A stretch of DNA of 64,000 bases from a candidate division WOR-1 bacterium RIFOXYB2_FULL_46_45 (GCA_001771585.1 MEUE01000001.1:412744-476743), one strand, 5' to 3'; numbered from the stretch's first letter, positions 9,842 through 19,682 are shown. Notes: generated by a model not told the origin, from the letters alone. Program-made: numbers and translations.

Positions 9842-12262
9842 CTACTTCATCTCTGTTTCAACATAATCGCCATCTTTTTTTTCAACTTTCAGCAACTGCC
9901 CGTTGGGAAAAACAACCAGATAGGCGCGATTGCCTCCATATCCTGCAAACAATCCCGCATCAACATTTATTCTAGTAAGGCCAAGTGTACCCTGAATTGC
10001 CTCTTGTCTTGAACTTGGAGGAGTGTGCGCAAAGATACTGCGATATCCCAACAAACCAATTCCTTCATTCTGTGATGGATCGCTTCCATCTTCCCAAAAA
10101 ATACCTCCCACATAGTTTTCGCCACCTCTAGCATGAGGAGCCCCAAAAATAGGATGCTGATAATCGGATTGGGCAACCGCGTTCCGGAAAATTTCATTAA
10201 TTCTATCCGCAACATCCTGCAATGATACTTCGTTTATAGCAACCCCTTTCTTTATATTTAGTATTAATCTCTCTGCGTTAATTTCATTTTTCAACAATTG
10301 AAATAACGGCAACCTTAGCTCCGCGTGGGTATAAATATTATTGCCTTGCACATAAGCGGCTAAAACTTCTCTTCCCGTAATGTCTTCTTGTAACTCTTGC
10401 AAAATCCTTTCCGCTTGATCTAATGGAAAGTTAACATATCTTCTGTTTCCTTCCAAAAGCAACTGTTCATGATTGCCCCAAAGACGGATTACCCGCTGAT
10501 TGGAATTAACGTTAGACTGCAAATTTCTTAAAAAGCCAAAGGCCTCTACCGATTTTGGCCCCCGATCAATCACATCCCCCATTTGCACCAGGGTAAATCC
10601 CCCTCGCGACTGAAGCACTCCTTCTCTTGTCAAAAGCTCTCTAAAACCATCAAATTCTCCATGTATATCCCCGATTGCCACAACTCTTTCCCCCCATCTA
10701 TCCGCTTTCAGTCCATTTTGAGAAATCATAACAGCAGGGACTCCTTGCGCAGGAGTAACCAGTGATTCTCTTATTGTGTCCGCTCCGGATAATTGATCAA
10801 AAGATTTTGGATCAACAGCAATTTTTAAGCCGTCAACAAAAGAAGTGATTGTTACTTTTTCTCCCTCCCTTAAAACCGAAAAACAATCAAAAGGAAAAGA
10901 AACAGGCAAAACAAACCTTGAGGCATCAATCTTGTGCGCTCCGATAACAACCTCCACTGCTTCATATACCCCTTTGAACTCGTTTTCTTCTCCCAGCAGA
11001 AACATTTTATTGCTGTCCGGATAAAAAACCAATCGAAAATGTTTACCGGCATATTCAATGGCTAAAGAGGTTACGCCATTCTCAAACGACACCGATCTCT
11101 TATCATTTTTATCTAAAACATAACTAGTTCCCGCCCTCAATTCTATTGGCTCACACATAGAAGCTAAATCAGCAAGAGTTGTCCCGCCAAATATCGTATC
11201 AAATGGACCAACCCTTCTTTGCGTAACAAATGGCAATGTTGTTTTTGCATCTAAATCATCTGGCAAAGGCAAAGACAATTCCTCTTCCGGAAGTATTTCT
11301 ACATTATGATCACCGTCCCCAAAGTTAAGTCCCGCCAAGTAATCCACAAAAACAGAAGGATCTATTGAAATTGAAATTGTAGGATTCTCATCATAAAGCC
11401 GTCCGGAACCTAAAACAGCGGGCGGAACTATTGGAGGAGAAATTATAGGAGGAGCCGCTTTTTGGGTGACTGGACACAAGAAATATCCATCTGATTGCGG
11501 TACAAAACCACCGGCAACCGGATTCTTTGAAAAACCCGGTTCAACTACAATCGGCAGCCAAACGGGAACGCATTCTGTTTTATGTCTCCCTAAATTAAAA
11601 AGAACAATATCTCCCGGCAGTAAAACCGTCCCCGCATGTCCTTCTGTCCCATGAAGATCAACCTCCGTCTCAAAATTTGTTCCTTCAAGCCTCCATTCAT
11701 CTATTTTATATTGATCTTTATCTCCCTCTTTATTTAAAAGATGAAACCTCCCTGCCCCCACCCGATACGCCCTTGTTGCATCTGTCCCCTCCTGCGCAAT
11801 AATAATTTTGGTTCCATTGGCTTGCCGGCGGACAACCAAAACACTTTGAGTGCCAACAACCTTTAAGCGCAAGCTTCCGGGAGTTTCTGTTTCAGGGCCA
11901 TCCATATCAAAAGCCGCATGATCACCAGCAAGAATGTCTCCGGCAATTCTGCTAGCCAATTTGCTTGTTTGTATTTTAACTCCATTTGTTCCAAAGGTTC
12001 CAACCCATCTTGTTTTAGCCGGATCAAATGAAACTTCTTCTCCAAAAACACCCAGATTAAAAGGTTCCGCGGAACGATAATCTGTCCCCATCATGGTTCC
12101 ATGTTCCATAGCACTTCTTCCCACTATTCTTTCCAAAAAACCTGACGGGGGTGCATCCGAAGATCTGTTAAAGGTCACTAAATCTCTTACTTTAAACGCT
12201 GGGGTTGAAGAGACACTTCTTCCGGGAAAAGATAAAACGCGGGGCACTCTCGCTATCGTCAT
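9842..12262 (-). CDS. Large protein with C-terminal PP2A-like metallophosphatase domain and ~500-aa uncharacterised N-terminal region
   Basis: VVAIGDIHGEFDGF...LVQMGDVIDRGPKS...RLWGNHEQLLL...FAHTPPS phosphatase motifs; SD gaggagg before ATG. Confidence 0.8.
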   Translation of the reverse strand: MTIARVPRVLSFPGRSVSSTPAFKVRDLVTFNRSSDAPPSGFLERIVGRSAMEHGTMMGTDYRSAEPFNLGVFGEEVSFDPAKTRWVGTFGTNGVKIQTSKLASRIAGDILAGDHAAFDMDGPETETPGSLRLKVVGTQSVLVVRRQANGTKIIIAQEGTDATRAYRVGAGRFHLLNKEGDKDQYKIDEWRLEGTNFETEVDLHGTEGHAGTVLLPGDIVLFNLGRHKTECVPVWLPIVVEPGFSKNPVAGGFVPQSDGYFLCPVTQKAAPPIISPPIVPPAVLGSGRLYDENPTISISIDPSVFVDYLAGLNFGDGDHNVEILPEEELSLPLPDDLDAKTTLPFVTQRRVGPFDTIFGGTTLADLASMCEPIELRAGTSYVLDKNDKRSVSFENGVTSLAIEYAGKHFRLVFYPDSNKMFLLGEENEFKGVYEAVEVVIGAHKIDASRFVLPVSFPFDCFSVLREGEKVTITSFVDGLKIAVDPKSFDQLSGADTIRESLVTPAQGVPAVMISQNGLKADRWGERVVAIGDIHGEFDGFRELLTREGVLQSRGGFTLVQMGDVIDRGPKSVEAFGFLRNLQSNVNSNQRVIRLWGNHEQLLLEGNRRYVNFPLDQAERILQELQEDITGREVLAAYVQGNNIYTHAELRLPLFQLLKNEINAERLILNIKKGVAINEVSLQDVADRINEIFRNAVAQSDYQHPIFGAPHARGGENYVGGIFWEDGSDPSQNEGIGLLGYRSIFAHTPPSSRQEAIQGTLGLTRINVDAGLFAGYGGNRAYLVVFPNGQLLKVEKKDGDYVETEMK

Positions 12263-12301
12263 TAAAAATCCTCCTCATTATTTACTGTCTATATACCGAA
12301 T

Positions 12302-12337
12302 CTATATATATATCGTAAGAATGAGGAGGAAATTTCA
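12302..12337 (-). promoter_or_regulatory. ECF-like promoter element, site A (upstream of 9842-12262)
   Basis: Reverse complement: TGAAATTT-cctcctcattctta(14)-CGATATATATATAG. Confidence 0.7.
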
Positions 12338-12338
12338 C

Positions 12339-12509
12339 TTATTCGTCGCCGGGTTTGGAGTTTTCGGCTAAGAACTTTTTAATGTCTTCCAGGTGTTCCA
12401 TGATCTTCTTGGCCTTGCCGACCCCAAACGAAAAAGGAAAACGGTCGTCGTCCCCGTACTTCAACACCAAAAGCGGCTTACCTTTAAATTCCGATCTTTC
12501 TGCTACCAT
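12339..12509 (-). CDS. Small conserved-looking protein, 56 aa (MVAERSEFKGKPLLVLKYGDDDRFPFSFGVGKAKKIMEHLEDIKKFLAENSKPGDE)
   Basis: Below the ORF-track length cutoff; ATG at 12509 preceded by aaggagcg SD-like sequence; protein-like composition. Confidence 0.75.
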   Translation of the reverse strand: MVAERSEFKGKPLLVLKYGDDDRFPFSFGVGKAKKIMEHLEDIKKFLAENSKPGDE

Positions 12510-12605
12510 ATTTATTTCACGCTCCTTATAGAATTGATTCTAGCAGAAAAAAATCCGTTTGCCAACCGAACCCCCTTCCCTTCCGCCCCTCCGCCCCAAA
12601 GGCGA

Positions 12606-12650
12606 AGGCGCAGGCATAGGCATAGGAAGGCCTTACCTATGCCTGCGCCT
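12606..12650. repeat. Imperfect palindrome / hairpin with GGCATA-type units
   Basis: aggcgcaggcatagg (12606-12620) is the exact reverse complement of cctatgcctgcgcct (12636-12650); extra cataggcatagg / gtgcctatgcc units beside it. Confidence 0.8.
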
Positions 12651-12724
12651 GTGCCTATGCCTTAATTTGTATCACATTTTTTCTTCTTGCTTATCAAGAT
12701 TAATTATTTTAGAATAGTCACAGC

Positions 12725-14638
12725 ATGGAAAAAGATTTTTTTGGGTTTCCACTTGTCCCGATCAACGAAGCGGAAGAACGCTTAAAAGCCAAAGCCACCA
12801 GGGGAATCGCCTATTTTTCGATGGAGTTCGGGTTGGCGCCAAGTTTTTATAACACCTTTAAACCCGGCGCGAAAGTTTCACCGCTTAATATCTCAACCGG
12901 CCATGAGGTCTTTTCCAATATGAAGGATATGGATTACTATCACCTTTTGCCGGTCAAAAATTTAATCGACCTGCCGATCTACAGCGGCGGCCTGGGGGTT
13001 CTGGCGGGAGACGCGCTCAAATCGTCCGCGGACCTGGGGCTCCCGTTGGCGGGGATTGGAATCCTTTGGCACAAAGGGTATTTTCACCAAAAATTCTGGT
13101 TCCGTTCCGGAGGCCAGATCCCGGAAGAGACCACCTGGGATCCCGATTCATATCCCGGACTGATTCGCCTGAAGCCGACGGTTGAAATAACCCTAAGCGG
13201 CCAAAAGCTGATCTTAAATCTCTGGAAATATTATGTCTTTTCTTACGACCGTAAAAAAGTTGTGCCTCTGATACTTCTGGATGCCAACACCGATGAAAAC
13301 CCCGAATATTTTAGGGAGCTGACCGACCAGCTTTACCGCTCAACCAACAACTGGATCAAGATCGCGCAACGGATGATTTTGGGGATCGGCGGGGTTAAGG
13401 CGCTTGACACGCTCGGCTATTCGATTGCGACCTATCATCTAAACGAAGGACACGCCGCTTTCGCGGCGGTAGAAAAGCGGGAAGGGACCTTCTCCTACAC
13501 CTGCCACACTCCGGTTGAAGCGGGACACGACCGTTTTGATTTGCAGGAATTGGAGGCGGCGCTCGGGAAAGACGGGACCGATTTTATCAGGAAGTACGGG
13601 CGGGACGAAAAGCACCACAACCTGGCCAACTTAACCGTTTTGGCTTTAAACCGGAGCGGAAAAGCAAATACCGTTTCCAAAAAACATAACGACGTAACCC
13701 ATCTGCAGTTTCCCAATCACAAAACAAAGATCGACAATGTCACCAACGGGGTCCACACTTTTACCTGGATTTCGGAACCGATTTCTAATTTGTTAAAAAA
13801 ATATAAAGAGAAGATCGGCGACTGGGAAGCGAACCCGAAACTCCTGCTCAAAACCGAATATTTGAAGAACGACCCGGAATTTCGCAAGGAGCTCTGGCAG
13901 GCACATTTAAAGAACAAGGAACACCTGGCAAAATTACTGAAACATTGGTTTTTTGAAAAAGATGTTTTTACGATCGCTTGGGCAAGGAGGATCGCCATCT
14001 ACAAGCGGCCGGGGCTTTTGCTGGAGGAGACGAGCCATTTGATCGATATCGCCAAAAAGTACGGCCCGCTCCAGATTGTGATTGCCGGCAAGGCCCACCC
14101 CGCCGATGTCCCCGCCTCCCTCCACATGGACCAGATGCTGGAAAAGATCAATTTCCTAAACGGGGAACGAAAATATTTGCGGATCTGTTTTTTGGAAAAT
14201 TATGATACCTCTTTCGCCCGGTTTTTAACCGGTTCGGTTGATGTCTGGCTCAACAACCCGCTCCCCCCGTTTGAGGCCTCCGGAACCAGCGGGATGAAGG
14301 CGATTGTAAACGGGGTCCTGCAGTTGAGCACGCTCGACGGTTGGATTGTGGAAGCGGCCGATAAAAACATCGGGAAGATTTTCGGTTATACCCCAAAAGA
14401 AGGCGAGATCGGCCAGGAGACCAATCTCCGGCTGAAAGAAGACTCAAAAGAACTTTACAAAAACCTGGACGACCTGGTCCATTTATATTATGGGACGGCG
14501 GAAGGCAAAATCAGCCTCAACGAATCGGGCTGGATCGATATGATGATCAACTGCATTTCCCAGGCCGGCGTCTTCAATACCCACCGGATGATTGAAGAGT
14601 ATAATGAGAAGATTTGGGAATCCTCAAAACAACCCTGA
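12725..14638 (+). CDS. glgP: Alpha-glucan phosphorylase
   Basis: FSMEFGLAPSF, YSGGLGVLAGDALKSSADLGLP, HLNEGHAAF, EASGTSGMKAIVNGVLQLSTLDGW. Confidence 0.93.
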   Translation: MEKDFFGFPLVPINEAEERLKAKATRGIAYFSMEFGLAPSFYNTFKPGAKVSPLNISTGHEVFSNMKDMDYYHLLPVKNLIDLPIYSGGLGVLAGDALKSSADLGLPLAGIGILWHKGYFHQKFWFRSGGQIPEETTWDPDSYPGLIRLKPTVEITLSGQKLILNLWKYYVFSYDRKKVVPLILLDANTDENPEYFRELTDQLYRSTNNWIKIAQRMILGIGGVKALDTLGYSIATYHLNEGHAAFAAVEKREGTFSYTCHTPVEAGHDRFDLQELEAALGKDGTDFIRKYGRDEKHHNLANLTVLALNRSGKANTVSKKHNDVTHLQFPNHKTKIDNVTNGVHTFTWISEPISNLLKKYKEKIGDWEANPKLLLKTEYLKNDPEFRKELWQAHLKNKEHLAKLLKHWFFEKDVFTIAWARRIAIYKRPGLLLEETSHLIDIAKKYGPLQIVIAGKAHPADVPASLHMDQMLEKINFLNGERKYLRICFLENYDTSFARFLTGSVDVWLNNPLPPFEASGTSGMKAIVNGVLQLSTLDGWIVEAADKNIGKIFGYTPKEGEIGQETNLRLKEDSKELYKNLDDLVHLYYGTAEGKISLNESGWIDMMINCISQAGVFNTHRMIEEYNEKIWESSKQP

Positions 14639-14660
14639 TCCCTCCCCATCGAAAAACATC

Positions 14661-14692
14661 TGAAATTTCTTGCTGAAACCATAAGATATAAA
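14661..14692 (+). promoter_or_regulatory. Relaxed match to the ECF-like promoter element, site H (upstream of HAD gene)
   Basis: TGAAATTT-cttgctgaaaccata(15)-AGATATAAAAG; spacing and -10 deviate from the strict set. Confidence 0.4.
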
Positions 14693-14695
14693 AGC

Positions 14696-15556
14696 ATGAG
14701 AATGAGCCAAATAATAAGCCGCCACGATGTGTTTTTAGTTGATAACTACGGTGTCTTGAAAACCGCCAGCGGACCGATTGCAGGAACAAACAAAATCATT
14801 CGCGCAATTCAAGATCAGGGGAAAAGAGCCATTTTACTCTCCAATACTGCGTCGGAATCTCCGCGACATATACAACAAGACCTGGAAACAAAAGGAGTAT
14901 ATCTTGAAGAAAAAGACATAGTAACTTCAGGGATGGTGCTTAAACCTTATTTTTCCCAACATGGATTAGTAGGAAAGCGCATCTTTAATCTTGGCAATGA
15001 CGGTGGCGCGGAATATATCCGTAACGCCGGAGGATCGGTTTTAAGTCGGGAGGCTGTGCTGGCGGATAAAAAACTGGCGGAGGTCGTAGTCGTTACCCGA
15101 CACAAGCTAACCGCAGAATCCGCGAATCTTATCCCTGCGGCGCTAATCGAAGCGGCAATCAACATCTTGCGCTACGGACCTGAAGTACAGGGAATTATTG
15201 CCAATCCGGACAAAACGGTACCGTTAAACAACGCCGAAGTCAGGCTGGGACCGGGTTCAATGGGATTGATAGTTGAAGCCTGTTCCGAACGGCTGCTGGT
15301 TTGGCTCGGCAAGCCCCACCGGCCAATTTACGATTTCGCATTCTCTCTGGTTCCGGATGTACCAAAAGAAAGGATTTTAATGGTGGACGATTCTCTGGAA
15401 TATGGCATCCAGGGCGCTTGCAATGCCGGAATTCAAAGCCTGCTGGTTTTGACCGGCAACACTACAAACCAAGAGCAAATCAAAAGGTCTCCTTTTAAAC
15501 CCAACTACGTGGCAGGGTCTTTTACGTTGGATGCAAAGGTAAACGCTTGGTCTTAA
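14696..15556 (+). CDS. HAD-superfamily (class IIA-type) phosphatase
   Basis: VFLVDNYGVLKTASGPIAGTNKIIRA..ILLSNTASES; ERILMVDDSLEYGIQGACNAGIQSLLVLTG. Confidence 0.85.
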   Translation: MRMSQIISRHDVFLVDNYGVLKTASGPIAGTNKIIRAIQDQGKRAILLSNTASESPRHIQQDLETKGVYLEEKDIVTSGMVLKPYFSQHGLVGKRIFNLGNDGGAEYIRNAGGSVLSREAVLADKKLAEVVVVTRHKLTAESANLIPAALIEAAINILRYGPEVQGIIANPDKTVPLNNAEVRLGPGSMGLIVEACSERLLVWLGKPHRPIYDFAFSLVPDVPKERILMVDDSLEYGIQGACNAGIQSLLVLTGNTTNQEQIKRSPFKPNYVAGSFTLDAKVNAWS

Positions 15557-15568
15557 GTTTACTAAAAA

Positions 15569-15640
15569 AGTCTTTAGTTCCAGTTTGAGTCTTTAGTCTT
15601 GAGACCACTACTCAAGACTCACACTATTGCTCAAGACTCA
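15569..15640. repeat. Short repeats of agtcttgag / ctcaagactca
   Basis: ctcaagactca at 15611 and 15630; inverted agtcttgag at about 15595. Confidence 0.7.
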
Positions 15641-15711
15641 TTGGGGGACAGGGATTTGAACCCCGATACGCAGCTCCAGAGGCTGCAGTCCTACCGTTAG
15701 ACGATCCCCCA
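15641..15711 (-). tRNA. tRNA-Gln(CTG)
   Basis: Reverse complement TGGGGGATCGTCTAACGGTAGGAC...GCAGC CTCTGGA GCTGC...GGGGTTCAAATCCCTGTCCCCCA; anticodon CTG. Confidence 0.92.
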
Positions 15712-15792
15712 ACGAAAATAAATTCAAAGTTTAAAACTCAAAGCTAAAAAATAATGTACATTAATTTTGATCTTTACACTTTAAGCTTTGAG

Positions 15793-16038
15793 CTAATAAG
15801 GCAGTCTCCACCACTGTGGTCTAACCACCAGAATATACCCGCCATACAGGATCACAAATACACTGATCCCCAAAAAGATTCTATAGAAAACTGAATCCGG
15901 TTCAAGGAAACGCCTGCGCACCCAGAGGGCGAACAAAAGCGCCAGGATGCCGACAATAACCGCCGCGCCGCCCTTAAAAAGCGGATTCATATTCGTGAAT
16001 TCAATAATCTTTATCCCCAACGCGTGCTTCTCAATCAT
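15793..16038 (-). CDS. Small two-TM hypothetical membrane protein
   Basis: FKGGAAVIVGILALLFALWVRRRF...IFLGISVFVILYGGYILVV; start may be the internal Met at about 15989. Confidence 0.5.
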   Translation of the reverse strand: MIEKHALGIKIIEFTNMNPLFKGGAAVIVGILALLFALWVRRRFLEPDSVFYRIFLGISVFVILYGGYILVVRPQWWRLPY

Positions 16039-16056
16039 ATCTGTTATAATTATAGC

Positions 16057-17568
16057 ATGCCTCGCGAATGTGACATATTAATTATCGGCGCCGGGATCGC
16101 CGGACTCCGTGCCGCCTTGACCGCTTCAAAATACGGAAAAGTAATCCTGCTGACCAAAGGAAAAATCGGCGAATCGGCCACCGAAAAGGCGCAAGGGGGA
16201 ATCGCCGCCGCTATTGACCATATCAGGGATTCAACCGATTTTCATTTTGAAGACACCATCAAGGCCGGAGCGGGACTCTGCAATAAAGAAGCGGTCAGGA
16301 TCCTGGTTGACGAAGGGGTCGACCGGGTAAAAGAGCTGATCGAAATGGGAGCGCAATTCGATCGGGCCGAGACTGAAGGGGGCTTTGCGCTTGCCCTTGA
16401 AGGGGCACATAAGCAAAGAAGGATACTTCACGCAGGGGATGCCACCGGAGCGGAGATAGAAAAGACCCTCGGCTACAATGTAATTAAAGAAGGGCTGGTT
16501 GAAGTCCATCCCCTTACCATGGGGGTAAAACTTCTGGTAAAAGATAACCGCTGCTTCGGAGCGATTGCAACTGATGAAACCTACTACTCAAAAGCAACCA
16601 TCCTGGCCACCGGCGGCGTCTGCCAGATATACCTTTATAATACCAATCCGGAAGTCGCTACCGGCGACGGGATCGCGATGGCGTACGAAGCGGGGGCGGA
16701 AGTTGCCGACATGGAATTTGTCCAGTTTCACCCCACTACTCTTGTCCATTCCAAAGAATTTGAAGATATCGTCGCCCTCCCCCAGTTTTTAATCTCTGAA
16801 GCGGTGCGCGGAGAAGGCGGAATTCTTTTAAATAATAAAGGGGAACGATTTGTCTCCGAACTGGCTCCCCGCGATATCGTTTCGCGCGCGATTGTCGAAG
16901 AGATGGAAAAGACCAAAAGCGAACACGTCTTTTTGAAGCTGGAGATGAAACCGGAAAAAATCAAAAAGCGTTTTCCGGTAATTTATAAGACCTGCCTGGA
17001 GCGCGGGCTTGATATAACACAAGAGATGATCCCGGTCGCCCCCGGCGCCCACTATTTTATGGGAGGAATAAAAACGGACGTTAACGGAAAAACCAGCATT
17101 GAAAATCTTTTTGCCGCCGGCGAATGCGCCTCCGCCGGAGTCCACGGGGCCAACCGCCTCGCCTCCAATTCCCTTTTGGACGGGCTGGTCTTCGGCCACC
17201 GCGCGGCGGAAAGCGCCAAAGAATGCCTCTCACAAAAGATTCAAAAAATAAAAGAAGATTTTGACGCCGGAACCGGGAAGTTGGGAAACAAGGAACTAAT
17301 GCGTTCCAGCCTGGCGCTAAAAACGATCATGTGGAAAAATGTCGGGATTGTGCGGTCGGCAGAATCCTTAAACGACGCCCTTGAAAAGCTGGAAAAACAA
17401 AACGTAACCGATATAGAGCTTAAAAACATGCTTTGCGTTTCCAAGCTGATAACCCGCGCGGCATTTGACCGGATGGAATCGCGCGGAGCGCACTTTAGGT
17501 CCGATTATCCAAAAACAGACGATACCAACTGGAATAAACATTTGACTTATAGTAAAATGGCGGCATGA
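16057..17568 (+). CDS. nadB: L-aspartate oxidase
   Basis: DILIIGAGIAGLRAAL FAD motif; KAQGGIAAAI, MEFVQFHPTTL, LFAAGECASAGVHGANRLASNSLLDGLVFG. Track ORF starts at 16024; ATG 16057 more likely. Confidence 0.93.
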   Translation: MPRECDILIIGAGIAGLRAALTASKYGKVILLTKGKIGESATEKAQGGIAAAIDHIRDSTDFHFEDTIKAGAGLCNKEAVRILVDEGVDRVKELIEMGAQFDRAETEGGFALALEGAHKQRRILHAGDATGAEIEKTLGYNVIKEGLVEVHPLTMGVKLLVKDNRCFGAIATDETYYSKATILATGGVCQIYLYNTNPEVATGDGIAMAYEAGAEVADMEFVQFHPTTLVHSKEFEDIVALPQFLISEAVRGEGGILLNNKGERFVSELAPRDIVSRAIVEEMEKTKSEHVFLKLEMKPEKIKKRFPVIYKTCLERGLDITQEMIPVAPGAHYFMGGIKTDVNGKTSIENLFAAGECASAGVHGANRLASNSLLDGLVFGHRAAESAKECLSQKIQKIKEDFDAGTGKLGNKELMRSSLALKTIMWKNVGIVRSAESLNDALEKLEKQNVTDIELKNMLCVSKLITRAAFDRMESRGAHFRSDYPKTDDTNWNKHLTYSKMAA

Positions 17569-18587
17569 TAAACAATAAAATCCTGATTCGCGTTATGATC
17601 TGCCTTCTTTTGGCCGCTTTTCTCTATTATATCCGCGACACCCTTTTTCCGGTCATCGCTTCTTTTATCTTGTTTTACATTTTAAATCCGCTGGCAACAC
17701 TGCTCTCCAAAAAAAAGAAAAACTGGCCCGGGGTCAACATCCACATCGCGATCCTTTTTTCTTTTACCGTAACCGCCGGAATTGTTTATCTTTTCTTTCG
17801 CTTTTTAATCCCGCCGCTGGCAAACGAATTTAAGGTATTCGTCCGCAATCTTCCGGTTTATTTGGCTACCACTCAAAAAATATTAAACAATTTTCAGGGG
17901 TGGTACACCGGCTATGACCTGCCCAATACGGTTAATGGAATGATCGGATCCGGCATTAAAAACCTTATCAATACAATAGTATCTCTGGGAAACTCTTTCA
18001 TAAAAAGCATCCTTTCCATGGCGGGACAGCTTTTGAAAATAATTATCATCCCGATCTTTACCTATTATCTTTTAAAAGACAAGGAGAAGCTAAAAGCCGG
18101 CCTGCTGGAACTTCTTCCCAAAAACCACGGCCAGGAAAAATTTAGGAAAATTATCGGAAAGATAAACGAATCGCTAAACAACTATGTCAAAGCGATGTTC
18201 CTGCTTTGCGTCATCGTCGGCTCCTGCGCGGGGCTCGGACTGCACTTTTTGGGTGTAAAATACGCGGGGATACTGGGATTGATCGCCGGGATAACCGAAG
18301 CGATCCCAATCATCGGTCCCTGGGTAGGCGCGGTGCCGGCAGTGATGGTGGCTTTAATCTATGATCCGGTTTTGGCGCTTAAAGTAGCCTTATTGTTTTT
18401 TGTTATCCAACTTTTGGAAAATTCCCTGCTGGTACCAAAGGTTTTGGGCGGTTATTTAAACATCCATCCGATCGCAATCATAATCGGGATTTTGGTCCTG
18501 GGGAAGATCCTGGGGCCGTGGGGATTGTTCTTCGCTTCGCCGCTTTTGGCAATTATTAATATCGTTTACCACGAACTAAGAAGCTGA
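17565..18587 (+). CDS. AI-2E family transporter (permease)
   Basis: Multi-TM; GLIAGITEAIPIIGPWVGAVPAVMVAL...VLGKILGPWGLFFASPLLAII. Confidence 0.88.
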   Translation: MINNKILIRVMICLLLAAFLYYIRDTLFPVIASFILFYILNPLATLLSKKKKNWPGVNIHIAILFSFTVTAGIVYLFFRFLIPPLANEFKVFVRNLPVYLATTQKILNNFQGWYTGYDLPNTVNGMIGSGIKNLINTIVSLGNSFIKSILSMAGQLLKIIIIPIFTYYLLKDKEKLKAGLLELLPKNHGQEKFRKIIGKINESLNNYVKAMFLLCVIVGSCAGLGLHFLGVKYAGILGLIAGITEAIPIIGPWVGAVPAVMVALIYDPVLALKVALLFFVIQLLENSLLVPKVLGGYLNIHPIAIIIGILVLGKILGPWGLFFASPLLAIINIVYHELRS

Positions 18588-19673
18588 TTTTTTAAAATGA
18601 TGCTCTCTGGTTCCAACCATAAATAAGATCAAGGCGGCCAAGGCAATCACCGCGCCATAGGTAAAAGAGACCGTCGCCCCGAAATTATCCCAAAGCAACC
18701 CGGCAATCGCGGTGGCGGGAAGAGCCGCCAAACCGATCGTCGTATAGTATGCCCCGAAAGCGGCCCCTCTTTTTTCCTCCGGCGCAAGGTGCGCGATCAA
18801 CGCCCTGGGCGCCACCTCCACAATCGCGGTGGCAACCCCGTAGACAATAAAGAAAAGCCAAATCGGTCTGGCTCCCTCCGCAGAGGCAAAGCCAAGATGG
18901 GCAAAACAAAAAAGCAGGTAGCCGACGATTAAAATTTTACGAATCCCCACCCTTTCCAGTAAATACTCCACCGGACGGATAAATCCGGAATAAACCATGC
19001 CGTAGAGAAGATAAATAATCGGCACCAACGGTATCAGCAAGCCCAGTTCCGCGGCGCGTAAAATAAAAAGGACATAGCTGAATTTGGCAAGTTCAAAGAG
19101 CGCCGAAACAAAAAAGAACAATTTTAACCTTTTGCCCAACGATAAAGACAATTCTTTTTGCTTTTCCTTGCCGCCGATCTTCTTCCTGGCTTCTTTCATA
19201 AAAGCGGAGGCGGTCAGCATCCCCAAAATCGCGGGGATAACCGAAAGCCAGAAAATATTGCGGTATTGGGACAGAGCGTCCATCTTGAAATAACCGGCAA
19301 AGACAAAAAGAAGAAGCGAAGACAGTAGCGCTCCGCAAACCATTCCACTCCGGGAAACAGTCCGCTCCCCCCTTCCGATCCGGTCAAAAAAACGGACCGA
19401 TAAGACCTGGTACCAAAAGTTGCTCAAGGCCAAAAACGGCTTTACAACGGTTGAAAGAGTGTAGCCGATAACTATCAGCGGCTTCTGCTTCTCAACCCGC
19501 TCGGAAACCCAGCCCGAAACGGCCTTTAAAGCGGTTGAAGCGGTCTCCGCTATCCCTTCGATTATCCCAATCCAGGTCTTGGAAATATTTAACCCGGCCA
19601 TAAAAAGAGGAAGGATCGACAGAACCATCTCGGAACCAACATCAACAAGAAAACCGGCTATCCTTTGCGGCAT
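18576..19673 (-). CDS. MFS transporter
   Basis: 12-TM-like; SVRFFDRIGRGERTVSRSGM; FVDVGSEMVLSILPLFM. Confidence 0.85.
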   Translation of the reverse strand: MPQRIAGFLVDVGSEMVLSILPLFMAGLNISKTWIGIIEGIAETASTALKAVSGWVSERVEKQKPLIVIGYTLSTVVKPFLALSNFWYQVLSVRFFDRIGRGERTVSRSGMVCGALLSSLLLFVFAGYFKMDALSQYRNIFWLSVIPAILGMLTASAFMKEARKKIGGKEKQKELSLSLGKRLKLFFFVSALFELAKFSYVLFILRAAELGLLIPLVPIIYLLYGMVYSGFIRPVEYLLERVGIRKILIVGYLLFCFAHLGFASAEGARPIWLFFIVYGVATAIVEVAPRALIAHLAPEEKRGAAFGAYYTTIGLAALPATAIAGLLWDNFGATVSFTYGAVIALAALILFMVGTREHHFKKSAS

Positions 19674-19682
19674 TTTTTCCTC

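Noticed and set aside
12393-12665. 90-aa + strand ORF
   Set aside because: Runs through the palindrome (PPPQRRRRRHRHRK); the opposite-strand 56-aa ORF is better supported.
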